Assembly (NCBI GenBank): GCA_944548615.1
Contig: OX155954.1
Span: forward strand, 8,157,498 to 8,221,497
Length of the DNA: 64,000 nucleotides
Source of the DNA: Micropterix aruncella
Lineage: Eukaryota; Arthropoda; Insecta; Lepidoptera; Micropterigidae
Direction: 5' to 3'
The first letter of the stretch is position 1; each line of letters starts with the position of its first letter. The notes under the pieces were generated by a model. It searched no databases, had not been told where the DNA came from, and saw nothing but the letters and a program-made list of their open reading frames with translations. A program made the translations under genes and the position numbers. This document shows, one piece after another, positions 35,944 through 47,759 of the stretch.

Positions 35944-37962
35944 ATGAGAAAGTATATTTCTCTCTCTTTCTGGGAGCGCTTCAATCATTTCGGTACGATC
36001 AGTCTGAGCAGGATGGCTGCGGCCTTAAGACGTCGGGATCGTGTGCGCTCGCGCGCTACTAATTTCGACGCGCCGGGATCCAATAATTCGTGGAGTCGTC
36101 AACAGTATGGTGACGCGTTTGCTACGTCATATTGTTACGGCAGTATTCAAAGTGTGGGCAAGAATAATACCGTGAAAGTAGTATGGGACATGGACCAAAC
36201 CATAACTTCCGTTTCTCTCAATCTCGTGGAGCGCATCGTAAACGATCAAAATATGGTCGATTCTGATTCGTCTGATTCGTCTTCAGGTTCCTCATCGTCG
36301 TCATCTTCAAGTTCATCGCAGGAGCAGGTTGAGCTCGTGCGTCAGTCCCCTCCACCCCTACCCTTCACTGCTCCCGCTGATCGTGTTATTGCCCATAATA
36401 TTGAATGGAGTTTCGGAACACTGTTTTGTATTGATAAATATAAAGATGGAACATACAAAGCAAGGTTGTTGAACATGAATAGAATGAATGAATTAGATGC
36501 TTTTTTGCTATTTTTTCCCACTGAAAAAATCTCTCATATTTTGTCGTGCACAAACGCTCGTCTTGGTCGGAAACCACTCGATGAAAGAGAGTTCCTAAAG
36601 TTTTTGGGACTTGTCTATGCTATGACTACAAATCTACTTCCAGAAAGAAGGCACTATTGGAACACGGTGGCGGATGGTCTCTTTCCACCTCCGGCCTTCG
36701 GACAAAGATTTGGAATGAGCAGAAATCGCTATGAAGAAATATTAATGGCTTTGTCCTATACAGAGGAAAGAAATAACGACGAAGACAGATGGTTTGAAGT
36801 AAGACCGTTTGTTGAAATGGTGAACGAAAAATGGCAAAACTCTATTATACCAGGGTATAAAATAACGGTTGATGAATCAATGTTTGCGTGGTACGGCCGC
36901 GGATCATATTTCGCAACTGGCATGCCGGCGGTCATGAAAATCAAAAGAAAGCCGAAAGGTGTAGGTTGTGAGGCAAAAACCGTAGCCGACGCCTCGACCA
37001 ATATAATGATCGGTCTTGAAATTAATGAAGGAAGAGAATCCATGGCTACCAAAAAATGGCAACGTGAGTATGGTGCCGGAACTGCCACTACTCTCAGATT
37101 AACTAAACCTTGGCATGGTACAGGTCGTGTGGTTATAGGCGATTCCTGGTTTGGTTCGATAAAGACTGCTTTGGAATTATCTAAGCGTGGTTTATATTTC
37201 ACGGGCATGGTAAAAACGGCTCATAAGAATTTCCCTCTGAAAGAAATCCAAAATCGATGTCCAGCTCAAAAAGGTAGCTCAGTATTTGCAACTGCCGAAT
37301 ATGAAAATATTAATGTGTATGCCATTGGATGGAGGGACAGAAAAGTTCATTGTGTCGTTTCGACGTGCGGTACGTCGTTGCCTGGAACTGCATCAAGGAA
37401 GCGTCGCTACCGAGAAGATGGAACCGTATACTTCAAAGAGATACCAAGACCGCAAGTAATGCAACAATATTTTGAGGGTGCCTCTTCGGTAGATATTCAC
37501 AATCACGTAAGGCAGAGTGGTCTTGCACTAGAACAAGTATGGAAAACTCATAAATGGGTTCATCGCATATACGCGTCAATTTTCGGTTTGATCGAAGCAA
37601 ATGCTTTCTTGGCCTACAATAAGTTTTCAAGAGGAGAAAATGATCAAGTTTCTCACGATACATTTACTACAAATCTCAGTTTACAATTAATTAATAATCA
37701 ATATGGCCTAACAGAAAATATCGAGAATCAAGTGGTTAACCAAGCAGCTCTCGGAGGCCACTTGTCACTACAAGCACTATCTAAAAATGACCCTAGACGA
37801 AGAAGGGTGCAACGAAAATGCATAATTTGTTCCCGTATTCACAAGAAGCAACAGAAGGCTAGTTACTTCTGTGTCGCCTGTGGTGATAGATGTGTTCTTT
37901 GCTCGCCGCAGACAGGAAGAAATTGTTTCGCGTACCACATCCAACATGGAATACCCGCTTAG
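35944..37962 (+). CDS. piggyBac transposase, intact
   Basis: 672 codons, no stop or frameshift, within the usual length range of the family. An acidic Ser-rich N-terminal segment lies near residues 104-128 (a run of Ser). The DDE_Tnp_1_7-type core follows, with the three catalytic Asp at residues 310 (ITVDESMFAWYGRG), 400 (VVIGDSWFGS) and 517 (SSVDIHNHVR). The C-terminal Cys/His-rich domain (about residues 626-665: CIICSRIH, CVACGDRCVLC, CFAYHIQH) is the zinc-binding, terminus-recognition domain of piggyBac proteins. The start could also be the internal ATG at 36013 (MAAALRRRD). It cuts and pastes the element at TTAA. Frame integrity contrasts with the decayed elements around it. Confidence 0.93.
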   Translation: MRKYISLSFWERFNHFGTISLSRMAAALRRRDRVRSRATNFDAPGSNNSWSRQQYGDAFATSYCYGSIQSVGKNNTVKVVWDMDQTITSVSLNLVERIVNDQNMVDSDSSDSSSGSSSSSSSSSSQEQVELVRQSPPPLPFTAPADRVIAHNIEWSFGTLFCIDKYKDGTYKARLLNMNRMNELDAFLLFFPTEKISHILSCTNARLGRKPLDEREFLKFLGLVYAMTTNLLPERRHYWNTVADGLFPPPAFGQRFGMSRNRYEEILMALSYTEERNNDEDRWFEVRPFVEMVNEKWQNSIIPGYKITVDESMFAWYGRGSYFATGMPAVMKIKRKPKGVGCEAKTVADASTNIMIGLEINEGRESMATKKWQREYGAGTATTLRLTKPWHGTGRVVIGDSWFGSIKTALELSKRGLYFTGMVKTAHKNFPLKEIQNRCPAQKGSSVFATAEYENINVYAIGWRDRKVHCVVSTCGTSLPGTASRKRRYREDGTVYFKEIPRPQVMQQYFEGASSVDIHNHVRQSGLALEQVWKTHKWVHRIYASIFGLIEANAFLAYNKFSRGENDQVSHDTFTTNLSLQLINNQYGLTENIENQVVNQAALGGHLSLQALSKNDPRRRRVQRKCIICSRIHKKQQKASYFCVACGDRCVLCSPQTGRNCFAYHIQHGIPA

Positions 37963-38110
37963 TGTTAGCTACATATATGTACAAGTATTTTTTGCAACGA
38001 AATCATTAAAATAAGTCTATAAATTATGTTACCGATACTTACCTATTATCATTAAAATAAGTCTATATTATATTACCGATACTTAGCTAAGAACATCTAA
38101 TAATTTTGTC

Positions 38111-38116
38111 AATAAA
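38111..38116 (+). terminator. Polyadenylation signal AATAAA
   Basis: AATAAA about 150 bp after the transposase stop and inside the element, in the position expected for its transcript end. Confidence 0.5.
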
Positions 38117-38419
38117 CAATGTTTCCATTTATTTCAATGTTTCAATTGATTACTTAATCAAATTCAAATTAACGTGCCAACTGCTTGGTACGCCTGCCTT
38201 TGATTGTGTCCTGCCGGTATCCGGAGACCTGCCGGAAGGACTCCCGTAGATCTTCATAGTAAGCCACGTCCTGCTGGCAGTACAATCACACGTCCTTCCG
38301 GAAGCTCCTTCCAGCAGGACCCGAAGCTGGGCGATTTATCATTAAAAGCTTTTATTGACTTTGCAAACTTTGTTAGTTTGTTTAGGTTAATTATTGCAAG
38401 CTGAATTAGAACCACTTCC

Positions 38420-38770
38420 TCTTATCCTATGAAGTTGAAATTTCACATGTTTGTTCAGTTCCGATGACAATGCATTTTTATGGTGAGCATGACCTGATTA
38501 TACACCCAGGATCGGCTTCCGACGAGGATACTCTTCCACGGTCAACAGTATAGACGTGCTGCACAATTTTCTATACGCTTGCAATTATGATAACCCGTTC
38601 TAAATTTTACCATGACATGGCTGCTGCACCCAGGGTTGGCTCCCGACTAGGAGTCTCCTCAACGGTCAGCAGCACAGAAACGAAATGGTGTATACTCATT
38701 CAATTATGATAGCCCGTTCTAAATTCTACTATGACATGGCTGCTGCACCTAGGGTTGGCTCGGGACAGAG
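38420..38770 (+). repeat. Dispersed repeat B copy
   Basis: About three ~118-bp units with ACCATGACATGGCTGCTGCACC, GGGTTGGCTCCCGAC and CAACGGTCAGCAGCAC (two segments shared with 16945-17520). It ends near 38765. Confidence 0.6.
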
Positions 38771-40576
38771 CATTTTAATAAAAGCTTCTTTTTAAAAATG
38801 TGTCTACTGTTATTTTCTTTTTCACACAATTTTCCGTTTCATAAACCATCTCCAACACACGAGAACTGAAGAATTCTGCCGCATTAGAGCGAATAGAAAG
38901 AAGAATAGCACCGGGTAGAGAGAATGGAGATATCAATTTATCAGCGGTTTGTAGGCGTCGCTGCGGGGCACCAATATGTCACGATGGCGTTTATCAAAAC
39001 ACGCTTGGCCCATTTCCCGCCGAAGCGCCCGCGCGCGGGACAAAACGGCCCACGTGCACTACTTCTTCTACGGCTCTTACGCCGTTTCGGACCGGGGAAA
39101 TGTTCGGTTGCGTTCGTTCCGCTTCGGTCGCTGTCGGCGGGTCACGATAATATCTCTGCAGTGGCGTAGTACTCCCAAATTGATTTATTAAAACTGCAAC
39201 AAAAGTTATAATGTTTAATAATAATATTTTTTCGGGGTCCATTTCTTCGTGTACCTAGAAATCTCTTAAAAATTAAAAAAAAACATCAAGGAGGTACTGA
39301 TAGGTCACCCTTTCTATAATCTGGCCGAATTTGAGGGCCATGATTTTTCAAATATTGTGCCCATTTAAATTACGATGAATAATTTTAGAATATTACGAAT
39401 GTTACGAATAAATTTAAGAATATTACGATGAATAATTTTACTACGTATCTTTTCGAATTACTACTAAGTACTTCAAATATTAGGCTTCTATTTTGATTTT
39501 GATTATTTATATTTATAGTTTGACAATCTAGTAGTTAATTCTTGACTACCTATGTAGGTATGTTCAGTGAAGAGTAGTAACGAGACTTACTACCTAACCC
39601 AATTATTTTGACACGTCCAACAGCGGTTTTTAGCCGTCAATTGGACACGACGAAAATGTAATGTAATGTAATGTAGTCCGACTGTGAGTGAGTGATCAGC
39701 GCTCCATCGAAAATGAAATACCACGACTTTATTGAACGATTACTGCGTCCTTTATTAATCTAATGTTTTGTTATAAATTAGAGCGTGCGTGTGTGAATGC
39801 GTAGAATTCGCTATAAGAAATTAATTCCTATCGAAATATCGTGTGTCTAGGTAATTATACCTACTGCAAACGGCAGACGATGCGGTGCCTGCATCGCTTC
39901 TCGCTCCGTCGTGCTCTAACGTTGTCTCCTTCCCGTGCGCCGAGGCCGGTCGCATAAAACGTGCCGAATGTCGCCGGCGTTTCATACCGCCTCATCCTTT
40001 CACCATATGGCGCCTTAACCACCAGGTGCCCCGCATAGATAGAAGTTCCGCAGGGCGTGGAGCCCTGTGACGTCACATTCTGAAAACCGGGCCAATGACC
40101 CAGCTCACTTGAAACTCTACGTAAGGGCAAAATGCCTGGTGTAATACGTTACGGGCCTTTAACAGGTTCGTGAGACCTTTTACAGCCCGTCGACTGAAAT
40201 ATAATAGGTACCAGCGTTTCAGTACCATCTCGTTCTCTGTAGTGTGTGCACGTCGCCTGTCAGTTTGATATTCCTTGGCTCAATTAATTATTTACGAGAT
40301 TTTGATGTAACTGAATAAGAGAACGCTCCGCTGACTTCATTGGTTATGTCACATTTTTTTCCGCGTATTTTTACAACTGTACCGAACGGGATCGTTTTTT
40401 AAGGTGTTGTTTGGATACGTCTATATCCGTCCTTTTCGATTGGTAATGCGTGTTCTCGCTCGCACGTCGGATGTCGGGCGGTTCTATGATGTAGCGTTAT
40501 CGTATGGTGTCTTGGAAGTATATTGCATATTTATGTAGAGTCGCTACATCATCACTATTTATTATGATAAAATTAA
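38771..40576. other. CpG-rich patches, no gene identified
   Basis: Two GC/CpG-rich patches (38990-39170 and 39880-40070) in otherwise AT-rich sequence. Short ORFs exist in several frames without known motifs. I cannot tell a promoter-like CpG patch from an unannotated repeat. Confidence 0.4.
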
Positions 40577-41413
40577 AGGCCTCGCCAAACAGAACGCGTA
40601 TTTAACGCGCGTAAGAGCGCTACAGCGTAAATCCTGACGCCGCGTAATAGCGCCGAGTTGTGTTGTACCGTGACGGTATTATACTGTTAAACAGAGCGCG
40701 GGCGCTGGCAGTAGGTACGCGGCGCTTTGACGTCTCGCTAGAACGCTTTGACGCCGGGGGTTGTATTTGTTTACAAATTTCATTGAAAGCGTCCGACGTA
40801 CGCATGAAAATACAAGCATTATGGCTGTAAACCCGATAGAATATGTTCGGAGACACCCCTGCCTATACAATACGAATGATAATTCATATAAAAACATGGC
40901 GATAAAATCAAAATTGTGGGAAGAAATAGGCAAAGAAATTAATATGACTGGTAAGTAATTTATCAGTCTGTTTATTGATTATTAAAATGAGTCACATTTT
41001 TTCCACGAATTTCATGTAATTCTTCGAATAAATCTTGCGATATACGAAATTATATAAAAAACGATCTTCATGTGATGAAATCTCTCGACACAAACAGTGA
41101 TATCTCCCAATTTCTTTTCTCCTTTTATTAATGTCGTGTACCCATACTCTTTTTATCTGCGATCGTAATAATTCAAAAGTAATAATTCTTCAAAGATAAA
41201 GTAATAATTCTTCCACATCTGAATCACTTGAATCACTTGACATCTCAACAACAATAAAACTTTCCAAAGACTGTCATCGATCTGCGGTAGGTACGCTCTA
41301 TGTGCGTCAATATCTAGTCGATTTCAGTGTGACATCCAAAGTACGCGACGTTAAAACGCGACGCTAGTTACGCAAAACGCGGCGCTAGGTACGCGTTCTG
41401 TTTGGCGAGGCCT
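40577..41413 (+). mobile_element. PIF/Harbinger-type element, internally deleted
   Basis: Terminal inverted repeats of at least 24 bp beginning AGGCCTCGCCAAACAGAACG, followed by imperfect GC-rich inverted sequence. The 3-bp target duplication TAA is at 40574-40576 and 41414-41416. 837 bp in total. It keeps the first exon of a MADF protein, the accessory factor of PIF/Harbinger elements, but no transposase. Confidence 0.85.
40821..40950 (+). pseudogene. MADF-domain exon 1 (Harbinger accessory protein), partial
   Basis: From ATG at 40821 to a GTAAGT donor at 40951. It encodes the N-terminal half of a MADF domain (IEYVRRHPCLYN, then KSKLWEEIGKEINM), a Myb/SANT-like DNA-binding fold. In Harbinger elements a MADF/Myb-like protein helps import the transposase and bind the ends. 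No second exon is recognisable in the remaining 460 bp, so the gene was cut by internal deletion. Confidence 0.7.
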
Positions 41414-41942
41414 TAAGTGTATCAAAATTCAGAGAAAACAACATTTTACGTAGTTATAGGTCGGATTTTCTCACGAGGCGCTACTGCGCGCTCCCTCACC
41501 ACTCCACAGACCCGTCCAATACAGCATGCCGCGTGGCCATGAAAGTATTGAATTTCTCGATATCGCATTATGGAGACCATAAACACACTACTTTGTGGAA
41601 TTTCGTACACACTCGGGTATTCTGAGATTCTAAGCAGAATTCAAATACAGAATTTTGGAAGATAAAGTGGCTGACGGTGCGTATTGGCGGGAAAATGGTG
41701 GCACGGCAAAAATGGTAGTATTGATTATAGCGTATTAGATTGCTCAATGTCGTAGGTACTACAATTTGACAGCTAGGTTTCTACTACGAAACGCAACGAG
41801 TAGATGGTGCCATAGTTGAAATAATTGATTTATCTTCTCATTCTATGTTCAATATTGCGACTTTTGTGGTTAAACAGTATGGCGGCGCACGTGGTTAAAC
41901 AGTAGATGACGCTCTAAACACGCATACTTATATGGTATAAAG

Positions 41943-42254
41943 CAGTGTTTATCAACCTTGTTGAGACCGCAACCTTCTTAATAAATAAAGTTTTTGTAAA
42001 AACAGTGGCGAAAACAACAATAATTTTAACTGTTTTTGACTTTCGAAGCTTTACCTAACTGTTTCTATCTGAGATAAAAATAAAGCTTTGTAAAAGCAAA
42101 ACCAAAACACATAATTAATATTTTTCTCTTCCGAAGCTGTAAATTTTGGCATTTTAGATAAATAAATACTTTGCAATATTAGATAGCCTGTGACCTCCAG
42201 TGGGTCTTTTTGCTACCTCCCAGGGGGTCGCGACCTACCTGTTGAAAACCACCA
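41943..42254. mobile_element. hAT-like MITE
   Basis: Left end CAGTGTTTATCAACC, right end GGTTGAAAACCACC-type (the hAT consensus CAGTGGTTTTCAACC inverted), with a nearby GGGGGTCGCGACCTACC. The 8-bp flanks are GTATAAAG (41935-41942) and GCATAAAG (42255-42262), one mismatch. About 312 bp, non-coding. Confidence 0.6.
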
Positions 42255-42262
42255 GCATAAAG

Positions 42263-43289
42263 TAAATAATATACTAACAAACGAATTTATAAATCATAGC
42301 TTATATTAATAATAATAATAATAATTTTATTCATTCAAAAATATAAATTTACAATTGTATTAGTTGCAGAATCTGCCTAACTAGGCCATAGCCTGTACCA
42401 AGGAAAACTCTATGTATGGCAAAGATTTATTCATGTGCTCATAATATTAAAATGAAAAATACAAAATATGATAAAATAGAAAATAGATAAGCGAATGCAA
42501 ATTAAACTTATAATTATATTTAAAATATTGATATAGCATGGTCATGGAAATAAATATTAATATAAAATGTCGTAATATGAACTTTGTAAAACAAATAAAT
42601 AAATAGTATTAAAATATAAAGTGTAGTGCAATGTATGACAATAATATGCAGACCTTTACTTTAAGATATGACTTATATATAGCCTTTTCCACCTCATTTC
42701 TACCAAGTTGAAGTAAATGTTGTGTAATTTTAGATTTTAATTGGATTGACTTAGTGTTTTGGCATGTTTTTATCGATTCTTTTAGATGGTTATAAATTAT
42801 TTTAATATTATTTACTTGAAGATGACAATTTTTAATTTGGTGTACATATTTTTTTAATCATTGGGTTTTTATAATCAATTAATCCTTTATAAAAAAAAAC
42901 ATTCATTTTTATGTAACATATTGCTATTAGTTTCGTCGTCAATGCTATCAGCGCCACCTGCATTTCGCTGGCGCAGAAAGGTCGCTAAAACGTACTATGG
43001 AGTTGAGTAATAATAATATATAATCATTGCTATTAGTAATATGTTCTCCTGAATAAATATGGGCTTTTAATTACTGTGGAGGCTTTATTCAGCAAGCTAT
43101 TTCTACGCGACTATAATTTCTACTCAACTGAATATTCGGTTCGTAAACCGGATATCCGCCGGATACCGAATATGTAAAATATTTTAGGCACAATTTTCGA
43201 AGATATTTATGTTCTGCACTATTTTACTTTCCCCGCCGAGGAGCCAACGAGGAGGGAAAGCATAGGTTAGCTTTAAACTATTTCCAGCC
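42263..43289. other. AT-rich, probable LINE 3' remnants, no gene
   Basis: An (ATA)n run at 42309-42326 is followed by sequence resembling an inverted LINE 3' tail. One arm of the 5296 hairpin sequence recurs at 42947. No ORF supports a gene. Confidence 0.35.
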
Positions 43290-43350
43290 AGGCATATATA
43301 GAATAAGCTCGCCTTTTCTTAAAAATAAAGATTATTATTATTATTATTGT
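43290..43350 (+). repeat. LINE 3' tail
   Basis: AAGCTCGCCTTTTCTT then AATAAAG and (ATT)n, the same terminal arrangement as at 46480 and (inverted) 4725. Confidence 0.45.
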
Positions 43351-43387
43351 AAACGCGGATTTTTTTTTGAGATGATGGACATATTCA

Positions 43388-44630
43388 TTTTGAGCACCTT
43401 CCCTGACATGATTAGGATCGTACATTGAAATCATTGAAATCTGTCTTTGTGTCTGTGTGTCGTCCACGATAGCCCCCAAACGCTTAGTACGATTGAGCTG
43501 AAATGCAGTCATCATTAGGTCATGACAACAGTTGAGGTTGAAATCGGTCCACCATGGAGTGACCTAGTCATATTTCAATCTCGAAATATTGGATTTAGAG
43601 ATTAGAATTTTGGCACACAGACTAGAATTTTGCCTTGCTGGGCCGAAATCATATTGTGAAATTTTGGTTGGAACATCTCATATACAAGCTACAATAATAA
43701 TAATTAAATTACGACATATATTTTATTCAAATATTGACGCCATTTGTTGGCGCTCGGCCCAAACCCGCCCTTAGCCGAAAAATGAACGAGCGGTTCTGCG
43801 AGAACCTAAACGGGGATCATCCGCCGGCCGAGAGGGGGCAGATTTTAATTATGAAATTAATATTTATATGAAATTAGTGAAATTAGTCCTAGGCTACTAG
43901 CCGGGAAAGTCTTGGGATGACAAACGCGAAGCAGCCTCCTTATTACTTTGTCGGTCTACCAGGACGAGGAGGTAACTCTAAAAATTTTCTTTTCGAGATG
44001 AATACTAATGTATACATTTTAACCCCCTCCCCCCACCCGTGAGACGATTAAGATAATTTCCAGACTGAAGTATATCTGTGTATCTAAAACCACGATAGCA
44101 CCCAAATCAATAGAAATTTGAAATTTAGCATGCAGGCATAATTTGGTCATGACAAGAATTATAAACATTGTGGTTGAAGTCGGTCCACCAGAGGGCGCGC
44201 CAGTCATACTTTAATCTCGAATAATCGGCCTTGTTGGGCCGAAATCACATTGTGATATTTTAGGTGGAATATCATATACAAGCAACACAAATAATCTTTT
44301 AAGTCCGCCATATATTAATTAAATAGAAAGGCCCTTAAAAGCGCCCACGCTTGCGATGCGTGGCTTGTTCAAAATTCGTAGGCTCACGGCGACCTGCGTT
44401 TGCATTTTGATTTTTAAATTGAATGAGATGACGCGCGTTCGAAATTATGATTTTCATTGCGTTGCGTCGCATATTAATGGGAATTCTCGCAAATATCTCA
44501 TTGTATTTATTTATGAAATAAATATTCAGATGAAGTGGCATGCTACTTGCCAGGAAAGTCTTAAAGTGACTCAACCGACTTTTTTTTTGGTGGTGTTTTT
44601 GGCCAAAATTAGACATTTGATTTAATTACT
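43388..44630 (+). repeat. Repeat C, two tandem divergent copies
   Basis: Copies 43388-43960 and 44040-44620 share CACGATAGC-CCCAAA, GATTGAGCTGAAAT, GGTCATGACAA, GAAATCGGTCCACCA and a tail near GGAAAGTCTTGGGATGAC. The same family lies at 16795-17655. No conserved ORF. Confidence 0.55.
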
Positions 44631-44689
44631 GAAACATCCATTATTGCGCGCTAGCGGCGCTGCCGCCCCCCCACCAGATCTCACCCTCT

Positions 44690-45429
44690 TAAATTCAGTG
44701 GTTCTCAACGTGTTATTGGTGACTTCACACTTTTAATCGAGTCGAATCACTCCTGCAACGGGCGGGTTTGGGGGGCGGGTAAAGCATTCCATTAGCGCCT
44801 CTGGCGATAAAAAAATACTGTCTATTTTTTCCTAGCAATATTACACCTGATATTTTGCTTTAATGCCCAATATAATTATAATAGCTTTTCATAAAAGTTT
44901 TCATAATATACCTTTTCATAAATTTAGGTCCAACTAATTTTCACGAAAATAGCTTTTTAATTAAATTTTCTTCCTACGTCTTAGATGGTCATGCTAAAAT
45001 CACGAACTACTATATACCAGATTGTAACAAGGCAGGTAAGTAGGAATAACAACAAACATACTTATGTTTTAATTTTCGAAAAAACTGTATTATGTATAAT
45101 TTACATTATATGACAAAATAAAATTAATGATAGGTTTGCGCCTGATGCCAATTGCACAGATATATGAGGCGTTCGGTCATTTTTAAGATTGCAAAGGTTT
45201 TCTTCTTCGGATACAGAAACGTTGAAGGGGTCTCTCGCCCAATCGTATATGTTGATGTTAATATTAGAAACATACTTGACAATTTAATGATGTAAGAGTA
45301 CTGCGGAATTGATTATTATGTAAAGTGGTTCATTCATTGTGCGTCAGGAGTCTTAGAGACGTTCAATTGAAAAACAGTCCACGATATGTTTATTAAGTTA
45401 TCCAAGAAATTTATGTTTATTAAGAAATC
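44690..45429. other. hAT-like end and unassigned sequence
   Basis: CAGTGGTTCTCAACG at 44697 matches a hAT terminus, but I find no matching partner nearby. The rest is AT-rich with no gene. Confidence 0.3.
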
Positions 45430-46120
45430 GAACAGGTCCCACAATTCAAGTATTTAGGATCGTTGGGGACGGAAAAGAAAGTGGCATCGACGGCCGATGT
45501 CCATAGCCGGATCGGTCAGGCAACAGCAACATTCGCCTCGCTCAAGTGGTGCATATGGAAGCGAATGAATATTACCATCAAAACCAAAGTACGACTATAC
45601 CGAACGTTGGTTCTTCCCATTCTTCTTTATGGATCGGAAACGTGGACGTTACTACAATCGGACCTCAAAAAGTTCGAAGTCTTCCAAATGCGATGCTTGA
45701 GGCAGATTCTCGGTGTCTCACTCCGCGACCGAATTCGAAACGAGACCATTAGAGAAAGATGCGATCTAGTAACAACGATCGAAGAAGAAGTACAAAAACG
45801 TCGACTACGATGGTTCGGCCATGTTTGCCGAATGAACGACAATCGCTTGCCACGTAAACTTCTTTGGTGAGACCGTCCGACAGAATGGAGAATTCAGCGA
45901 TCGGCACCGAAGAAAACCTGGCTAAATAACATCAAAGACGACCTTAAAAATCAACGATTGTCGGCTAGGGATGCTCGAGACGTGGAAAAAAATCGTCAAG
46001 AATGGAAGCGAATCGTGAATGGAGTACTAGATCCAGCGGCACCGACAGCAGCGTATTGGCTGCGAGGGCGACCCCCTCCCCAATCGCCGGCTACGGAATA
46101 AATAATAATAATAATAATTA
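45430..46120 (+). pseudogene. RTE-type LINE 3' end (reverse transcriptase C-terminus)
   Basis: The frame reads FKYLGSLGTEKKV, IKTKVRLYRTLVLPILLYG, SETWTLLQSDLKKFEVFQMR and RRLRWFGHVCRMND. These are the thumb and C-terminal region of RTE-group LINE proteins. An in-frame TGA at 45868 breaks it; the same frame continues to WKRIVNGVLDPAAP and a stop near 46101. It ends in an (ATA)n tail. 5'-truncated and inactive. Confidence 0.75.
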
Positions 46121-46149
46121 AGTTATCCATCCCTGTCATAGCAGTGACT

Positions 46150-46530
46150 TTTTTCATACTCCTCCGTGGAATGCACGACTCTGGAATGCTTTACCAAATG
46201 ATGTTAGAGCAGCCCCTAGCATCTCCTCGTTCAAGGCCAGGCTCAAGGAGCAATAACCCTAAAATCCATATTTATTAACAAATCCGCCTCTTCCCCATAC
46301 TTTTCGCTTCCTTTTCCTTCTTTCCTATCCTTCCTTTCCTCTGCGTCCTTATTTAATTTTAGTCATTTATTTTACTTTTTTTATCATCTGTTTCTTTCTA
46401 GTTTCTGTTTGTTTCTTTTTAACACTTGTATTTTTTATTGTTCTTTTGCGTAGCCAATGTACTAAATATAGGCATTGCCGCAAGGCAATAGGCTCGCCTT
46501 TTTTATTTAAAATAAAGAGTTTATTAGATT
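46150..46530 (+). pseudogene. Jockey/CR1-group LINE 3' end
   Basis: Encodes ARLWNALPNDVRA-P-SISSFKARLKEQ then a stop at about 46256, the usual last codons of Jockey/CR1-group proteins. A T-rich 3' UTR with hairpin TTGCCGCAAGGCAA and AATAAAG near 46510 follows. Confidence 0.6.
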
Positions 46531-47755
46531 TATTATTCAAAATCCAATGTACTGTAAAGGACTTTGAGAGTATTGGATTTTTTAATCATTCATTATTATT
46601 TTTATAACATTTTTTTTCTATTTTTGACTACATATTTGAATTACTAAATTAATTCATTTTGATAATCGAAAATTGATTATCATTTAAAAAAATATATTAA
46701 CTATTTCTATTGTGCCATTGTGATTATTGTTATTTTATATTTGTAATATTTTAAATTTTATTTTATAATTGACTTTTCGTTTTTTTATTTGAATATCTGC
46801 AGTATTTTAGCATATAAAATTATTTTAAAAAGATTGTTAATATTTATTATAAATTTAATTATTATTTGTTTTGCAATTTTAAAAAATGCCAATAGCACAT
46901 AATTATCTAAAATCGATTTCACTATACCATTTGTAAAGATCCCTACCAACTGGCTAATTAAAAATAAAACACTTTTTTCATTTCCTATTAGTTTTCGAGA
47001 TATTGGAGTTATATATGCCATTCGTTTACTAAAAAATGTTCAAAAATTAGCTTTCCGCCAAACTAAGTCCTTAAACTTGCGATGCAGGGGAGTGTTTCAT
47101 TACCAATGCTGAAAATGGTCATTAAAAAAAAACAACGAAAAATTTGGATTAGAAACTAAAAATGAATGATTTCCAATCGCCGCAAAACCATGAAATTCAT
47201 TAATTCCTCTCTTCAAAAGCAAATTTATGTTTTTTTTCTTTTAGTAAACGTTGGTATTTATAACTGTAAATATTTTAACTTATTATGAACAGTCTTACAG
47301 ACACCCTTTTCAAGTCTTCGTATCGCCTTGTTTATAGGGATATGGAAATGTTGCCATTATTAAATTCAAATCATTTCACGTGATGATGTCATCATTTTCT
47401 CATTTCGCCCCTGCATACTTGTATTTAATTTATTAAGATGCTCAAACAAAACCGTTAAGAAAGCCAACTTTGTGCACCAAGTTTCATTGCTGATTAAAAC
47501 CACTAATGTAAAGTTGCGTTTCCTTACCTGATAAAGAATAACGCAAAAATCTGGCGGCACTTTTGGAGGCACTCGCGGCACACCGCACCGATTGAAAACC
47601 ACTGGTGAAGTGAGTTCATTCTTTACCCCTAATGGTTGGGCATCGTTATTAACATTCCTGAATCCTTCTAGCATGCGTTGATATATGCATTCTTCGTCAT
47701 GCGTTTTTCGTAAATCCTCCGACCGTCCCGTCCCTTTAACGATATTTAGTATGTA
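46531..47755. other. AT-rich, no gene; hAT-like end near 47606
   Basis: No ORF with recognisable motifs. GATTGAAAACCACTG at 47592-47606 with upstream GCGGCACACCGC resembles a hAT right end; its partner was not found. Confidence 0.35.
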
Positions 47756-47759
47756 TATC

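Larger units (their letters stand above)
35832..38341 (+). mobile_element. Full-length piggyBac element
   Basis: Perfect 16-bp terminal inverted repeats TGATAAATCGCCCAGC (35832-35847; inverted at 38326-38341), flanked by TTAA on both sides (35828-35831, 38342-38345). It is 2510 bp long. Subterminal palindromes of the type GTCCTGCCAGCAGGAC occur several times at both ends. It contains one uninterrupted transposase ORF. Termini, target duplication and ORF are all intact, so it may be young and possibly active. Confidence 0.95.

Noticed and set aside
44697..47606. A single hAT element between CAGTGGTTCTCAACG and GATTGAAAACCACTG
   Set aside because: The two ends differ beyond about 14 bp, no transposase lies between them and unrelated LINEs fill the interval.
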